DNA of 64,000 bases, from assembly GCF_000725805.1 (NCBI RefSeq), contig NZ_JOFT01000017.1, forward strand, positions 1 to 64,000, read 5' to 3'. This DNA comes from Streptomyces xanthophaeus (GTDB taxonomy: Bacteria > Actinomycetota > Actinomycetes > Streptomycetales > Streptomycetaceae). The notes under the pieces are model-generated. The model was not told the DNA's origin. It ran no database searches and saw only the letters and a program-made list of their open reading frames with translations. This document shows positions 1 to 8,141 of the stretch, piece after piece. A program made the position numbers and the translations under genes. The first letter of the stretch is position 1. Every line of letters begins with the position of its first letter.

Positions 1-93
1 CGGTGGAGATGTCGCAATCCACACCGAACCCGGAGGCCCTCACCCATTTCAAGAACCCAGCACGCGTGTCACCAACGTCCCGGGACAACACAC

Positions 94-1128
94 CTAGAGC
101 GGGACGCCCGCCTCCAGGTACAGGGGGCAGCCGCGTTCGCGGGCGCGCAGGGCCCAGCGCAGGCGTTCGTAGCGGTGGTGCGGGAGGAGGGTGGCGGCCT
201 CGGCCTCCGTGACGAACCGCCAGGCGCGCAGTTCGGGGCCGGGGAGGCGGAGCCGGGCCGCGGCCGCCTCGGGGAGGAGGCCGCCGTCGAAGAGCAGGCG
301 CAGTCCCCCGTAGCCGGGCGGCTGGGGCGCTTCCCAGTCGACGACCAGCAGTCCGGGCGTCCGGTCCAGTACGAGGCCCAGTTCCTCGGCCACTTCGCGG
401 ACGCCCGCACGCGCCGGGGCCTCGCCCGCTTCGACGACCCCGCCCGGGAACTCCCAGTCCGGCTTGTACGTCGGGTCCACCAGCAGGACCCGGTCCTGCT
501 CGTCGAAGAGCAGCACCCCGGCCGCCACGGTCTCGCGCGTCGGTTCGGGCGTCTGCACGATGTCGCAGACCCCGGCGGTCTCGGTGCGGACGGCTTCGGC
601 GATCCGCTCCGCCGTCTCGCGGGGGGTGAGGGTGCTGGTGTCGACGACGTGCGCGTCCGCGGTGAGCCAGCCGAGCGCCTGCTGGTAGGCGGGGATGTGG
701 TCGTAGGCCCATTGCCGGACGCGGAGGTCCACGTCCTGCGGGGCTCCCGGTTCCGTACGGGTCGCGATCCGCTGGCGCAGGATCGTTTCCGCAGGGGCCA
801 GCAGCACGTGCCGCACCGGTATCCGACGGGCCGCCAGAGCGCCGAAGATCTCGTCCCGGTACTCCTGCCTGAGCAAGGTCATCGGTACGACGAGCACCCC
901 GCCCAGTTCGGCGAGCATCGCCGCCGCGGTCTCCACGACCAGGCGCCGCCAGCTCGGCAGGTCCTGGTAGTCGTCCACCTCCGCCAGCCGCTTGCCCGGA
1001 AGCAGCACCCGCAGCGCGTCGCCGATGAACTCCGGGTCGAACAGGGTGCTGTCCGGAATGACTCCGACCAGTTCGCGGGCCGTGCTGGTCTTCCCGGCGC
1101 TGAATGTGCCGTTGATCCAGACAATCAC
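94..1128 (-). CDS. P-loop kinase-like ATPase fused to a NUDIX hydrolase
   Basis: A 344-residue two-domain protein. The N-terminal domain opens almost at once with a Walker A motif (GTFSAGKT, residues 7-14), as in small P-loop kinases of the TmrB / chloramphenicol-phosphotransferase type. The C-terminal domain carries a complete Nudix box (G-x5-E-x7-REVAEELG, about residues 229-251), so it probably hydrolyses a nucleoside-diphosphate-linked substrate. The GTG at 1128 is preferred because GAGGGG lies just upstream and because the Walker strand then sits at the very N-terminus; an in-frame ATG at 1146 is the alternative. It is divergent from the LacI gene across about 140 bp. Substrates of both domains are unknown. 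Domain calls are solid; biological role is not. Confidence 0.85.
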   Translation of the reverse strand: MIVWINGTFSAGKTSTARELVGVIPDSTLFDPEFIGDALRVLLPGKRLAEVDDYQDLPSWRRLVVETAAAMLAELGGVLVVPMTLLRQEYRDEIFGALAARRIPVRHVLLAPAETILRQRIATRTEPGAPQDVDLRVRQWAYDHIPAYQQALGWLTADAHVVDTSTLTPRETAERIAEAVRTETAGVCDIVQTPEPTRETVAAGVLLFDEQDRVLLVDPTYKPDWEFPGGVVEAGEAPARAGVREVAEELGLVLDRTPGLLVVDWEAPQPPGYGGLRLLFDGGLLPEAAAARLRLPGPELRAWRFVTEAEAATLLPHHRYERLRWALRARERGCPLYLEAGVPL

Positions 1129-1245
1129 GTCTACCCCTCTCCCCATGGCTCGTCCGGAGCCCCCAATGGCTTGCCCGCACCACCCTGCCACGGAAACCCA
1201 ACTATCGGCCGAGTGCTTATCCTCAAGGTCAGAGCCGTGCCCGAT

Positions 1246-1257
1246 ACCTCCGGAGGT
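1246..1257. promoter_or_regulatory. Palindrome covering the LacI-gene ribosome binding site
   Basis: ACCTCCGGAGGT is a perfect 12-bp palindrome whose right half contains the GGAGG ribosome binding site of the downstream LacI gene (GTG 1267). It could be an RNA fold that limits translation, or simply a chance product of an SD sequence preceded by its complement. Confidence 0.3.
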
Positions 1258-1266
1258 TTCCCCACC

Positions 1267-2304
1267 GTGCCCCACAGCCGCCGCCCGTCCGAGCCCCGCT
1301 ACGGCAACCGGCCGACCATGAAGGACGTGGCGGCCCGGGCCGGCGTGGGCCTGAAGACGGTGTCGCGGGTGGTCAACGGCGAGCCGGGGGTCACCCCCGA
1401 CACGGAGAAGCGGGTCCAGGAGGCCATCGACGCCCTCGGGTTCCGCCGCAACGACAGTGCGCGCGTGCTGCGCAAGGGCCGTACCGCCACGGTGGGTCTG
1501 GTCCTCGAAGACCTCGCCGACCCCTTCTACGGTCCGCTGAACCGGGCGGTCGAGGAGGTCGCGCGGGCGCACGGGGCGCTGCTCATCAACGGTTCCAGCG
1601 CCGAGGACCCGGACCGGGAGCGGGAGTTGGCCCTCGCACTGTGCGCCCGCCGGGTGGACGGGCTGATCGTGATCCCGGCGGGGGACGACCACCGGTACCT
1701 GGAGCCGGAGATGCGGGCGGGCGTGGCCACGGTGTTCGTGGACCGTCCCGCGGGCCGGATCGATGCGGACGTGGTGCTGTCGGACAGCTTCGGCGGTGCC
1801 CGTGACGGGGTCGCCCACCTGATCGCCGGCGGGCACCGCCGGATCGGTTTCATCGGTGACCACCCCCGCATCCACACGGCGACGGAACGGCTGCGCGGCT
1901 ACCGGGCGGCGATGGCGGACGCGGGCCTGCCGGTGGCCGATTCCTGGGTGTCCCTGGGATCGACGGAGCCCGGGCGGGTCTCGGCGGCGGCCGGGGCGAT
2001 GCTCTCGGGCCCGGAGGCGGTGACGGCCGTCTTCGCGGGCAACAACCGGGTGACGGTCACGGTGGTGCGGGTGCTGGCCGCCCTGGACCGGCCTGTGGCG
2101 CTGGTGGGCTTCGACGACTTCGAGCTGGCGGACCTGCTGCGGCCCGGTGTCACGGTGGTCGCCCAGGACGCGGCGGCGCTGGGCCGGGTGGCGACCGACC
2201 GGCTCTTCCAGCGGCTCGCGGGAGCCGATCTGCCGCCGTCGCGCATCGAGCTGCCGACCCGGCTGGTGCCGCGCGGCTCGGGAGAGTTCCCGCCCGCGGC
2301 CTGA
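1267..2304 (+). CDS. LacI-family transcriptional regulator
   Basis: A 345-residue repressor-type protein. The LacI helix-turn-helix (MKDVAARAGVGLKTVSRVVN, starting near residue 18) is followed by a hinge and a periplasmic-binding-protein-like effector domain (FYGPLNRAVEEVAR, GFDDFELADLL). It probably binds an operator and responds to a sugar-like ligand. The GTG at 1267 is favoured over the ATG at 1318 because GGAGG at 1252-1256 is well spaced for it. No sugar operon is attached; the only LacI-type operator I noticed in the window lies 9 kb away in front of the alginate-lyase-like gene, so any link between them is speculative. Confidence 0.92.
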   Translation: MPHSRRPSEPRYGNRPTMKDVAARAGVGLKTVSRVVNGEPGVTPDTEKRVQEAIDALGFRRNDSARVLRKGRTATVGLVLEDLADPFYGPLNRAVEEVARAHGALLINGSSAEDPDRERELALALCARRVDGLIVIPAGDDHRYLEPEMRAGVATVFVDRPAGRIDADVVLSDSFGGARDGVAHLIAGGHRRIGFIGDHPRIHTATERLRGYRAAMADAGLPVADSWVSLGSTEPGRVSAAAGAMLSGPEAVTAVFAGNNRVTVTVVRVLAALDRPVALVGFDDFELADLLRPGVTVVAQDAAALGRVATDRLFQRLAGADLPPSRIELPTRLVPRGSGEFPPAA

Positions 2305-2320
2305 GCCCGGCCGCCGCCCT

Positions 2321-2360
2321 CCCCGCTCCGCCCCGCTCCGCCCCGCTCCGCTCCGCTGCG
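2321..2360. repeat. Short tandem repeat CCCCGCTCCG
   Basis: Three perfect tandem copies of CCCCGCTCCG (2321-2350) followed by a degenerate fourth copy, just after the LacI stop codon. It is non-coding as far as I can tell and probably arose by slippage. Confidence 0.7.
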
Positions 2361-2511
2361 CGTGCTGCGCCAGACGGCCCACCTTCGGGTGCGCGGGCGG
2401 CGCCGCGCTCACAGGCTGGATCCCGCCCCTCCGGTGCGCGTCCCACGCACGGCCGGGGACGGCACGGGCCCCCCATCACCCGGGGCCCGCCAGTACGAGA
2501 AGGGATCCCCC

Positions 2512-3162
2512 ATGTTCAAGCCGGTGCTCCTCACCGGATCGGCGACGGTCCTGCTGTTCACCGCGTTCGCCCCGCCCGCCGGAGCTGCCGCTCCGGCGCC
2601 CGCGCCCTCCGGGCAGATCACGGTGGACGTCGCCACCGTCAACGGATCGGGCTGCCGTCCCGGCAGCGCGGCCGTCGCCGTCGCACCGGACAACACGGCC
2701 TTCACGGTGACCTACAGCGAGTACATCGCCCAGGCGGGAGGCGCGGCGCTGCCCGTCGACGCCCGCAAGAACTGCCTGCTCTCCCTGGTCGTCAACGTCC
2801 CCCAGGGCTACACGTACGCGGTCAGCAAGGTCGACTACCGGGGCTTCGGCAGCCTCCAGCCGGGAGCCGTCGGTACGCAGAAGGCCAGCTACTACTTCCA
2901 GGGCATGAGCCAGACCGCCTACCGGACGCACAAGTTCCAGGGGGCGCTCGACGACAACTGGCAGGCGACCGACGAGACGGGCATCGAGGCCCTGGTCTTC
3001 GCGCCCTGCGGGGAGAAGCGGAACTTCAACATCAACACGGAGCTGCGCGCGGAGACGGGCACCTCCGACGCCACGAAGACGAGTTTCATGGCGCTCGACT
3101 CCACGGACGGCAGCTTCAACAGCAAGTACCACTTCTCCTGGAAGGAGTGCCCGGCACGCTGA
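2512..3162 (+). CDS. Secreted DUF4360-family protein
   Basis: A 216-residue exported protein. It begins with a typical Sec signal peptide (hydrophobic run TGSATVLLFTAF, then PAGAAA near residues 20-27). The mature part has paired cysteines (NGSGCRPGSA, ARKNCLLSL, FAPCGEKRN, WKECPAR) and a beta-rich pattern typical of DUF4360, a secreted family of unknown function found in actinobacteria and fungi. GAGAAGGGAT precedes the ATG. It stands alone: LacI upstream on the same strand, and a strong bidirectional hairpin downstream separating it from the convergent DUF6986 gene. Four conserved cysteines suggest disulfides outside the cell. Confidence 0.85.
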   Translation: MFKPVLLTGSATVLLFTAFAPPAGAAAPAPAPSGQITVDVATVNGSGCRPGSAAVAVAPDNTAFTVTYSEYIAQAGGAALPVDARKNCLLSLVVNVPQGYTYAVSKVDYRGFGSLQPGAVGTQKASYYFQGMSQTAYRTHKFQGALDDNWQATDETGIEALVFAPCGEKRNFNINTELRAETGTSDATKTSFMALDSTDGSFNSKYHFSWKECPAR

Positions 3163-3189
3163 CGCGCCTGCCGCAGCTCCTCCGGACGA

Positions 3190-3234
3190 CCGTAGGGCGT
3201 ACCCCCGCCGCGTGGCGGGGCGTACGCCCTACGG
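3190..3234. terminator. Bidirectional hairpin terminator
   Basis: Arms CCGTAGGGCGTAC (3190-3202) and GTACGCCCTACGG (3222-3234) are perfect complements, with a further GC-rich inner stem. It sits between two convergent genes (stops at 3162 and 3252) and probably ends both transcripts. Confidence 0.85.
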
Positions 3235-3251
3235 GTGTGGAACGGGGCCGG

Positions 3252-4550
3252 TTACGACGTGGCCGTCAGCGTGGCCGAGCGGCGCGGGATCGCGAAGGCG
3301 TCCAGCTCGGCGCGGGTCAGGCCGGTCAGGGCGGTGACCTCCTCGGTGCCCACCGCGCCGCAGTCCAGGCCGCGGACCAGGTAGCCGGCCAGGGCCTTGG
3401 CGGTGGCGGGCTCGTCCATCACGTCGCCCTCGATCTTGGCGACGTAGGCCTTCAGGCGCGCGGCGGCGGCTTCGAGGCCCTCGCGGTAGAAGACGAAGAC
3501 GGCGGCGTAGCGGGTCGGCAGGTGCGCCGGGTGCATGTCCCAGCCCTGGTAGTAGGCGCGGGCCAGGGCGCGGCGGGTGAGGCCGTAGTGCAGCTTCCAG
3601 GCCTCGTGGACCTGCTCGGTGGTGCCGACGGGCTTCACGTTGGTGGAGCCGTCGGAGACGCGTACGCCGGTGCCGGCGGCCGCGACCTGCATGATCGCCT
3701 TGGCGTGGTCGGCGGCGGGGTGGTCGCTCGACTGGTAGGCGGCCGAGACGCCGACGCAGGCGCTGTAGTCGAAGGTGCCGTAGTGCAGGCCGGTGGCGCG
3801 GCCCTTCGAGGCCTCGATCATGCGGGCGACGGTGGCGGTGCCGTCGGAGGCGACGATGGACTGGCTGGTCTCGATCTGGATCTCGAAGCCGATCCGGCCG
3901 GGACGCAGGCCGCGGGCCGACTCGAAGGCCTCCAGCAGCTTGACGAAGGCGCTGACCTGCTCGGCGTAGGTGACCTTGGGCAGGGTGAGGACGAGGCCCT
4001 CGGGGAGTCCGCCGTTGGCCAGCAGGCCGGAGAGGAAGATGTCCGTGGTGCGGATGCCGCGGTCGCGGACGTTGGACTCCATGCACTTCATGCGGATGCC
4101 CATGTACGGGGCGTTCGTGCCGTTGGAGAAGGCCTCGGAGACGAGACGGGCGGCGCGGGCCGCGGCCTGGTCCTCCTCCTCGTCGGAGCGGACGCCGAAG
4201 CCGTCCTCGAAGTCGACGCGGAGGTCCTCGATGGGCTCGTTGAGCAGCTTGGCGCGTACCCGGTCGTAGACCGGTACGGCGAGTTCGTCGGAGATGCCGA
4301 GCACCTTGGCGAAGGTGGCGGCGTCCGGGGCGTGCTCGTCGAGGGCCGCGAGGGCCTGGTCGCCCCAGGAGCGGATGGTGTCGGCCGCGAAGACGTCACC
4401 GGGCACGTAGACCGTGTGGATGGGCTGGCGGGTGCCGGGGTCGCCCGGGTAGTGGCGCGCGAGTTCCGCGTCCACCGGCGCCAGGGAGGCACTGATGCCC
4501 TCGCTGACCGCGCCTGCGAGGCTCGTCGCCACCTTCTCCTGCTGACCCAT
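3252..4550 (-). CDS. DUF6986 family, HpcH/HpaI aldolase-like protein
   Basis: A 432-residue cytoplasmic protein of the DUF6986 family, related to the HpcH/HpaI aldolase and citrate-lyase-beta TIM barrels. Family-like segments include an acidic stretch (RVDFEDGFGVRSDEEEDQAA), a metal-site-like segment GFEIQIETSQS and a conserved aromatic block LHYGTFDYSACVGVS. The expected chemistry is C-C bond formation or cleavage on a keto-acid or acyl-CoA substrate, but the substrate is unknown. Start ATG 4550 has GAGGAG eight bases upstream; an upstream in-frame ATG (4577) lacks this. The two hairpins upstream (4662-4750) separate it from etfA, so it probably has its own promoter. Confidence 0.8.
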   Translation of the reverse strand: MGQQEKVATSLAGAVSEGISASLAPVDAELARHYPGDPGTRQPIHTVYVPGDVFAADTIRSWGDQALAALDEHAPDAATFAKVLGISDELAVPVYDRVRAKLLNEPIEDLRVDFEDGFGVRSDEEEDQAAARAARLVSEAFSNGTNAPYMGIRMKCMESNVRDRGIRTTDIFLSGLLANGGLPEGLVLTLPKVTYAEQVSAFVKLLEAFESARGLRPGRIGFEIQIETSQSIVASDGTATVARMIEASKGRATGLHYGTFDYSACVGVSAAYQSSDHPAADHAKAIMQVAAAGTGVRVSDGSTNVKPVGTTEQVHEAWKLHYGLTRRALARAYYQGWDMHPAHLPTRYAAVFVFYREGLEAAAARLKAYVAKIEGDVMDEPATAKALAGYLVRGLDCGAVGTEEVTALTGLTRAELDAFAIPRRSATLTATS

Positions 4551-4661
4551 CGTGCACTCTCCTCTTTTCCGCTTCACGGAAGCTTAGATCCGCATTGCAG
4601 AATTTAGTCACGGGGGTTCCGCTCAGTCAATGGTCCCTCCGCCATCGTGGGCAAACGACTC

Positions 4662-4694
4662 GGGGCCGCGTGGTGAGAATCACCACACGGCCCC
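4662..4694. terminator. Hairpin downstream of etfA (distal)
   Basis: GGGGCCGCGTGGTGA (4662-4676) pairs with TCACCACACGGCCCC (4680-4694) around a GAA loop, a 15-bp stem with one mismatch. It is the second of two hairpins behind etfA. Confidence 0.75.
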
Positions 4695-4722
4695 GGAGGC
4701 ACAGATGCGCAGGTCAGACCAA

Positions 4723-4750
4723 TCCGGTGGATCCGCGGGGATCCACCGGA
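4723..4750. terminator. Hairpin downstream of etfA (proximal)
   Basis: TCCGGTGGATCC (4723-4734) and GGATCCACCGGA (4739-4750) form a perfect 12-bp stem with loop GCGG, ten bases after the etfA stop. Tandem hairpins make read-through from the etf operon into DUF6986 unlikely. Confidence 0.85.
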
Positions 4751-4759
4751 CGGCGGAGA

Positions 4760-5722
4760 CTAGCCCTTGCGGGCCTTGATCTCCTCGGTCAGCTGCGGGA
4801 CGACCGCGAAGAGGTCGCCGACCACGCCGTAGTCGACCAGGTCGAAGATCGGGGCCTCGGCGTCCTTGTTGACGGCCACGATGGTCTTCGAGGTCTGCAT
4901 GCCGGCCCGGTGCTGGATGGCGCCCGAGATGCCCGAGGCGATGTACAGCTGCGGGGAGACCGACTTGCCGGTCTGGCCGACCTGGTTGGAGTGCGGGTAC
5001 CAGCCGGCGTCGACGGCGGCGCGCGAGGCACCGACGGCCGCACCGAGGGAGTCCGCGAGGTCCTCGATGATGTGGAAGTTCTCGGCGCCGTTCACGCCGC
5101 GGCCGCCGGAGACCACGATCGCGGCCTCGGTCAGCTCGGGACGGCCGGTCGACTCGCGCGGGGTGCGGGAGACGACCTTGGTGCCGGTGGCCAGGGCGCC
5201 GAAGGTGACGGCGAGGGCCTCGACCGCACCCGCGGCCGGAGCGGCCTCGACCGGGGCCGAGTTCGGCTTGACGGTGATGACCGGGGTGCCCTTGGAGACA
5301 CGGGACTTGGTGGTGAACGACGCGGCGAAGGCGGCCTGCGTCGCGACCGGGCCCTCGTCACCGGCCTCCAGGTCGGTGGCGTCGGTGATGATGCCGGAGC
5401 CGATGCGCAGCGCCAGGCGGGCGGCGATCTCCTTGCCCTCGGCGGAGGAGGGGACGAGCACGGCGGCCGGCGACACGATGTCGTACGCGGCCTGGAGCGC
5501 GTCCACCTTCGGTACGACGAGGTACTCGGTGAACTCGGGGGCGTCGGCGGTCAGGACCTTGACCGCACCGTGCTCGGCGAGCACGGCCGCGGTGTCGGCC
5601 GCACCGGCGCCCAGGGCGACGGCGACGGGCTCGCCGATGCGGCGGGCCAGCGTCAGCAGCTCGAGGGTGGGCTTGCGGACGGCGCCGTCCACGTGGTCGA
5701 CGTAGACGAGAACTTCAGCCAT
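4760..5722 (-). CDS. etfA: Electron transfer flavoprotein, alpha subunit
   Basis: A 320-residue EtfA/FixB. The N-terminal ETF domain (MAEVLVYVDHVDGAV...) is followed by the C-terminal FAD-binding domain with the family signature (VGQTGKSVSPQLYIASGISG, about residues 245-270) and IVAVNKDAEAPIFDLVDYGVVGD near the end. With EtfB it forms the soluble FAD/AMP heterodimer that takes electrons from acyl-CoA dehydrogenases and passes them to a membrane quinone reductase. It lies 59 bp after etfB on the same strand and ends at tandem terminators, so the two form an operon. Length and domains are normal. Confidence 0.97.
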   Translation of the reverse strand: MAEVLVYVDHVDGAVRKPTLELLTLARRIGEPVAVALGAGAADTAAVLAEHGAVKVLTADAPEFTEYLVVPKVDALQAAYDIVSPAAVLVPSSAEGKEIAARLALRIGSGIITDATDLEAGDEGPVATQAAFAASFTTKSRVSKGTPVITVKPNSAPVEAAPAAGAVEALAVTFGALATGTKVVSRTPRESTGRPELTEAAIVVSGGRGVNGAENFHIIEDLADSLGAAVGASRAAVDAGWYPHSNQVGQTGKSVSPQLYIASGISGAIQHRAGMQTSKTIVAVNKDAEAPIFDLVDYGVVGDLFAVVPQLTEEIKARKG

Positions 5723-5781
5723 GGGACTGCTCTCCTGCGATTGCGAAGTGTCTGGGGGCTATGGAGGATCGGCGGAAGTTC

Positions 5782-6567
5782 TTAGATGAACTTCTGGCCG
5801 GCCAGGAACTCGGCCAGCTGCTTGCCGCCCTCGCCCTCGTCCTTGACGATCGTGCCGGCGGTGCGGGCCGGGCGCTGCGCCGCGGAGTCGACCGCGGTCC
5901 AGGAGCCTTCCAGGCCGACCTCGTCGGACTCGATCTCCAGCTCCTCCAGGTCCCAGGACTGAACCGGCTTCTTCTTGGCGGCCATGATGCCCTTGAAGGA
6001 CGGGTAGCGGGCCTCGCCCGACTGGTCCGTCACCGAGACGAGCGCGGGGAGGGAGGCCTCGAGCTGCTCGCTCGCGGTGTCGCCGTCGCGGCGGCCGGTG
6101 ACGGTCCCGTCCTCGACCTTGACCTCGGAGAGCAGGGTGACCTGCGGGACGCCCAGGCGCTCGGCCAGGATCGCCGGGAGCACGCCCATGGTGCCGTCGG
6201 TCGACGCCATGCCCGTGATGACCAGGTCGTAGCCGGCCTTCTCGATGGCCTTGGCGAGCACCAGCGAGGTGCCCATGACGTCGGTGCCGTGCAGGTCGTC
6301 GTCCTCGACGTGGATGGCCTTGTCGGCGCCCATCGAAAGCGCCTTGCGCAGCGCGTCCTTGGCGTCCTCGGGGCCGACCGTCAGGACGGTGATCTCGGCG
6401 TCATCGGCCTCTTCGGCGATCTGCAGCGCCTGCTCGACGGCGTACTCGTCGAGCTCCGACAGCAGACCGTCGACGTCGTCGCGGTTGACGGTCAAGTCCT
6501 CGGTGAACTGCCGGTCGCCGGTGGCGTCGGGCACGTACTTCACACAGACAACGATCCTCAGGCTCAC
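5782..6567 (-). CDS. etfB: Electron transfer flavoprotein, beta subunit
   Basis: A 261-residue EtfB/FixA, the AMP-binding subunit of ETF. It shows the Rossmann-like start (MSLRIVVCVKYVPDATGD), the central motif GMASTDGTMGVLPAILAERLG and the recognition-loop region SFKGIMAAKKKPVQSWDLEEL. First gene of the etfBA pair. Upstream (6568-6768) is about 200 bp without a gene that should hold the promoter; I cannot place -35/-10 hexamers with confidence. The nearby flavin reductase, thioredoxin and acyltransferase fit a conserved lipid/redox neighbourhood. Confidence 0.97.
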   Translation of the reverse strand: MSLRIVVCVKYVPDATGDRQFTEDLTVNRDDVDGLLSELDEYAVEQALQIAEEADDAEITVLTVGPEDAKDALRKALSMGADKAIHVEDDDLHGTDVMGTSLVLAKAIEKAGYDLVITGMASTDGTMGVLPAILAERLGVPQVTLLSEVKVEDGTVTGRRDGDTASEQLEASLPALVSVTDQSGEARYPSFKGIMAAKKKPVQSWDLEELEIESDEVGLEGSWTAVDSAAQRPARTAGTIVKDEGEGGKQLAEFLAGQKFI

Positions 6568-6768
6568 GCCGGCTCTCCTACCGCATCGTCATTTCTGGTA
6601 CCGCCTTGTGAAGGCAGCATAGGCGCCATGTTGGGCGGATCCCGGTCGGGGCGGCCCGCGCTCCGATGGGAATGTTACTCGTCAGTACACATTGGGTCCC
6701 ACCCAGGTGCAAGGCCGCTCAACTGTGACCTTGCCAACGCCGGACGGACCCGCTCCAGCAGGCACGAT

Positions 6769-7290
6769 TCAGTCGCGCAAGGCGTTGAAGCGGCCTTGGT
6801 GGTACAGCAGCGGACGGCCCGCCCCGGAGGGATCCCCCGCGACGACCTCCCCAATGATCACCCGGTGCTCGCCCGCGGGCACCCGCGTCACCACGCGGCA
6901 CACCAGCCACGCCAGTACGCCGTCCAGGACCGGGACCCCGTACGGGCCTGCCGTCCAGCCCGTCGCCTCGCCGAAGCGGTCCGCTCCGCTACGGGCGAAC
7001 AGACCCGCCAGCTCCTGCTGGTGCTCACCGAGTATGTGCACGCCTATGTACGCGGAATCCCGGATCGCGGGCCAGCTCGATGCGCCGGTACCGATGGTGA
7101 AGGACAGCAGGGGAGGGTCGGCCGAGACCGAATTGAGGGAGGTCGCGGTGAAGCCCACGGGCCGCCCCTGCTCCTGGGCCGTGATCACCGCGACCCCGGC
7201 GGCATGCCGGCGGAACACGGAACGCAGGAGTTCGGGCGAGCCGGGCTGACCGGCACTGGGCGGGGAGAACTGGGCGGTCGGGGCCGTCAT
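6769..7290 (-). CDS. Flavin reductase-like domain protein
   Basis: A 173-residue single-domain protein of the flavin reductase family (FMN-binding split barrel). The hallmarks are FRRHAAGVAVITA, GFTATSLNSVSADPPLLSFTI and GEHRVIIGEVV. Such proteins reduce FMN or FAD with NAD(P)H to feed two-component monooxygenases, or bind FMN themselves. The window contains likely consumers of reduced flavin (SsuD at 54983, the luciferase-like protein at 17509), but nothing in the sequence ties this gene to them. It is separated from the etf pair by about 200 bp and may have its own promoter. GGAAG precedes the ATG. Confidence 0.88.
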   Translation of the reverse strand: MTAPTAQFSPPSAGQPGSPELLRSVFRRHAAGVAVITAQEQGRPVGFTATSLNSVSADPPLLSFTIGTGASSWPAIRDSAYIGVHILGEHQQELAGLFARSGADRFGEATGWTAGPYGVPVLDGVLAWLVCRVVTRVPAGEHRVIIGEVVAGDPSGAGRPLLYHQGRFNALRD

Positions 7291-7552
7291 GAGGGTCTTC
7301 CTTCTGCCACGGGGGACACGGGCGCCTGCGGGGGTGGGATCGGAGTCGTTCAGCGACCCGGACAGCGCGCGCTCGCGTGCCGGACGAGGTCCACGTGGAC
7401 CCGTCCGTAGAGCAGGAGTTCATACCGCATGCCGCCAGCCTGGCGATTTCCCGTGTACACAGTCAAGCGAGAAGCGACAGATGTCGGGTGCGTCACGCTG
7501 CGTGCGGGGGTGCGCACGGGCGTGCGCGACCCCGTACGAGTGGTCGCTCCGG

Positions 7553-7906
7553 TCACACTGCCGCGCCCAGGGCGGCGATCACGTCCGCCTTGCGCGGCAT
7601 GCCGGCGGCCCGGCGCACGATCCGGCCCTCGGCGTCCAGGACGAGCACCGTCGGGGTCTTCTCGATCCCGAGGGCCCGGACGAGTCCGAGGCTCTCCTCG
7701 GCGTCGATCTCGATGTGCGCGACCCCCTCCACCATCGCGGCGACCTCGGCGAGGATCCGCCGCGTGGCCCGGCAGGGCTGGCAGAAGGCGCTGGAGAACT
7801 GCACCAGACTGGCCCGCTCGCCCGGCTCCGCGCCCAGCTCGGCGGCGCCCAGCCGGATCCGCCCGTCGCCTCGCCCCGGCACCCGCACTCCCGTCTCAGC
7901 CGTCAT
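7553..7906 (-). CDS. Thioredoxin-family protein with CQPC active site
   Basis: A 117-residue thioredoxin-fold protein. The active site is FSSAFCQPCRATRRIL, so the usual CGPC is replaced by CQPC, which would be expected to alter redox potential or partner choice. The cis-proline loop KTPTVLVLD is present. ATG 7906 has GAGAGGG upstream and gives a normal thioredoxin length; longer in-frame extensions lack a ribosome binding site. It is divergent from the acyltransferase at 8142. A cytoplasmic disulfide reductase role is likely. Confidence 0.9.
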   Translation of the reverse strand: MTAETGVRVPGRGDGRIRLGAAELGAEPGERASLVQFSSAFCQPCRATRRILAEVAAMVEGVAHIEIDAEESLGLVRALGIEKTPTVLVLDAEGRIVRRAAGMPRKADVIAALGAAV

Positions 7907-8075
7907 CCGGTCCCTCTCCCCCGTACTGGTCAGGTGCCCCGCCGTCGCCCGGGGGCACCTCTGTTCGCAGCGCGGCGTGGTTGCCCCGCATTCCCTGCGT
8001 GACGAGAATCTCCCTGGGCGCGGGCGTCTGGGCTGGCCAGCAGCCCGCGTATGGGGCACGATCCCCATGGTCGCG

Positions 8076-8095
8076 TACCTACGCTGCCGTAACTT
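8076..8095. promoter_or_regulatory. Dyad CTACG-CTGC-CGTAA upstream of the acyltransferase
   Basis: CTACGCTGCCGTAA (8079-8092) has TACG/CGTA half sites. It lies 50 bp before the acyltransferase start in the divergent region shared with the thioredoxin gene. I recall similar TACGG-type elements ahead of actinobacterial fatty-acid and phospholipid genes, where TetR-family lipid sensors bind; here the identity of any binder is inference. Confidence 0.35.
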
Positions 8096-8141
8096 CCGGC
8101 CGGGAGCACCTCCCCAGGCAGAAAGCGGGGTCTCCCCCAGC

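Noticed and set aside
3..212. Small open frame at the left edge
   Set aside because: Reads into the NUDIX gene on the other strand, has no recognisable feature, and ends in low-complexity residues. The first 93 bases hold nothing I can support.
94..2412. Very long forms of the NUDIX fusion (minus) and of the LacI protein (plus) that overlap each other
   Set aside because: The extra N-terminal parts are mutual antisense translations without domain content; internal starts with good ribosome binding sites give normal proteins.
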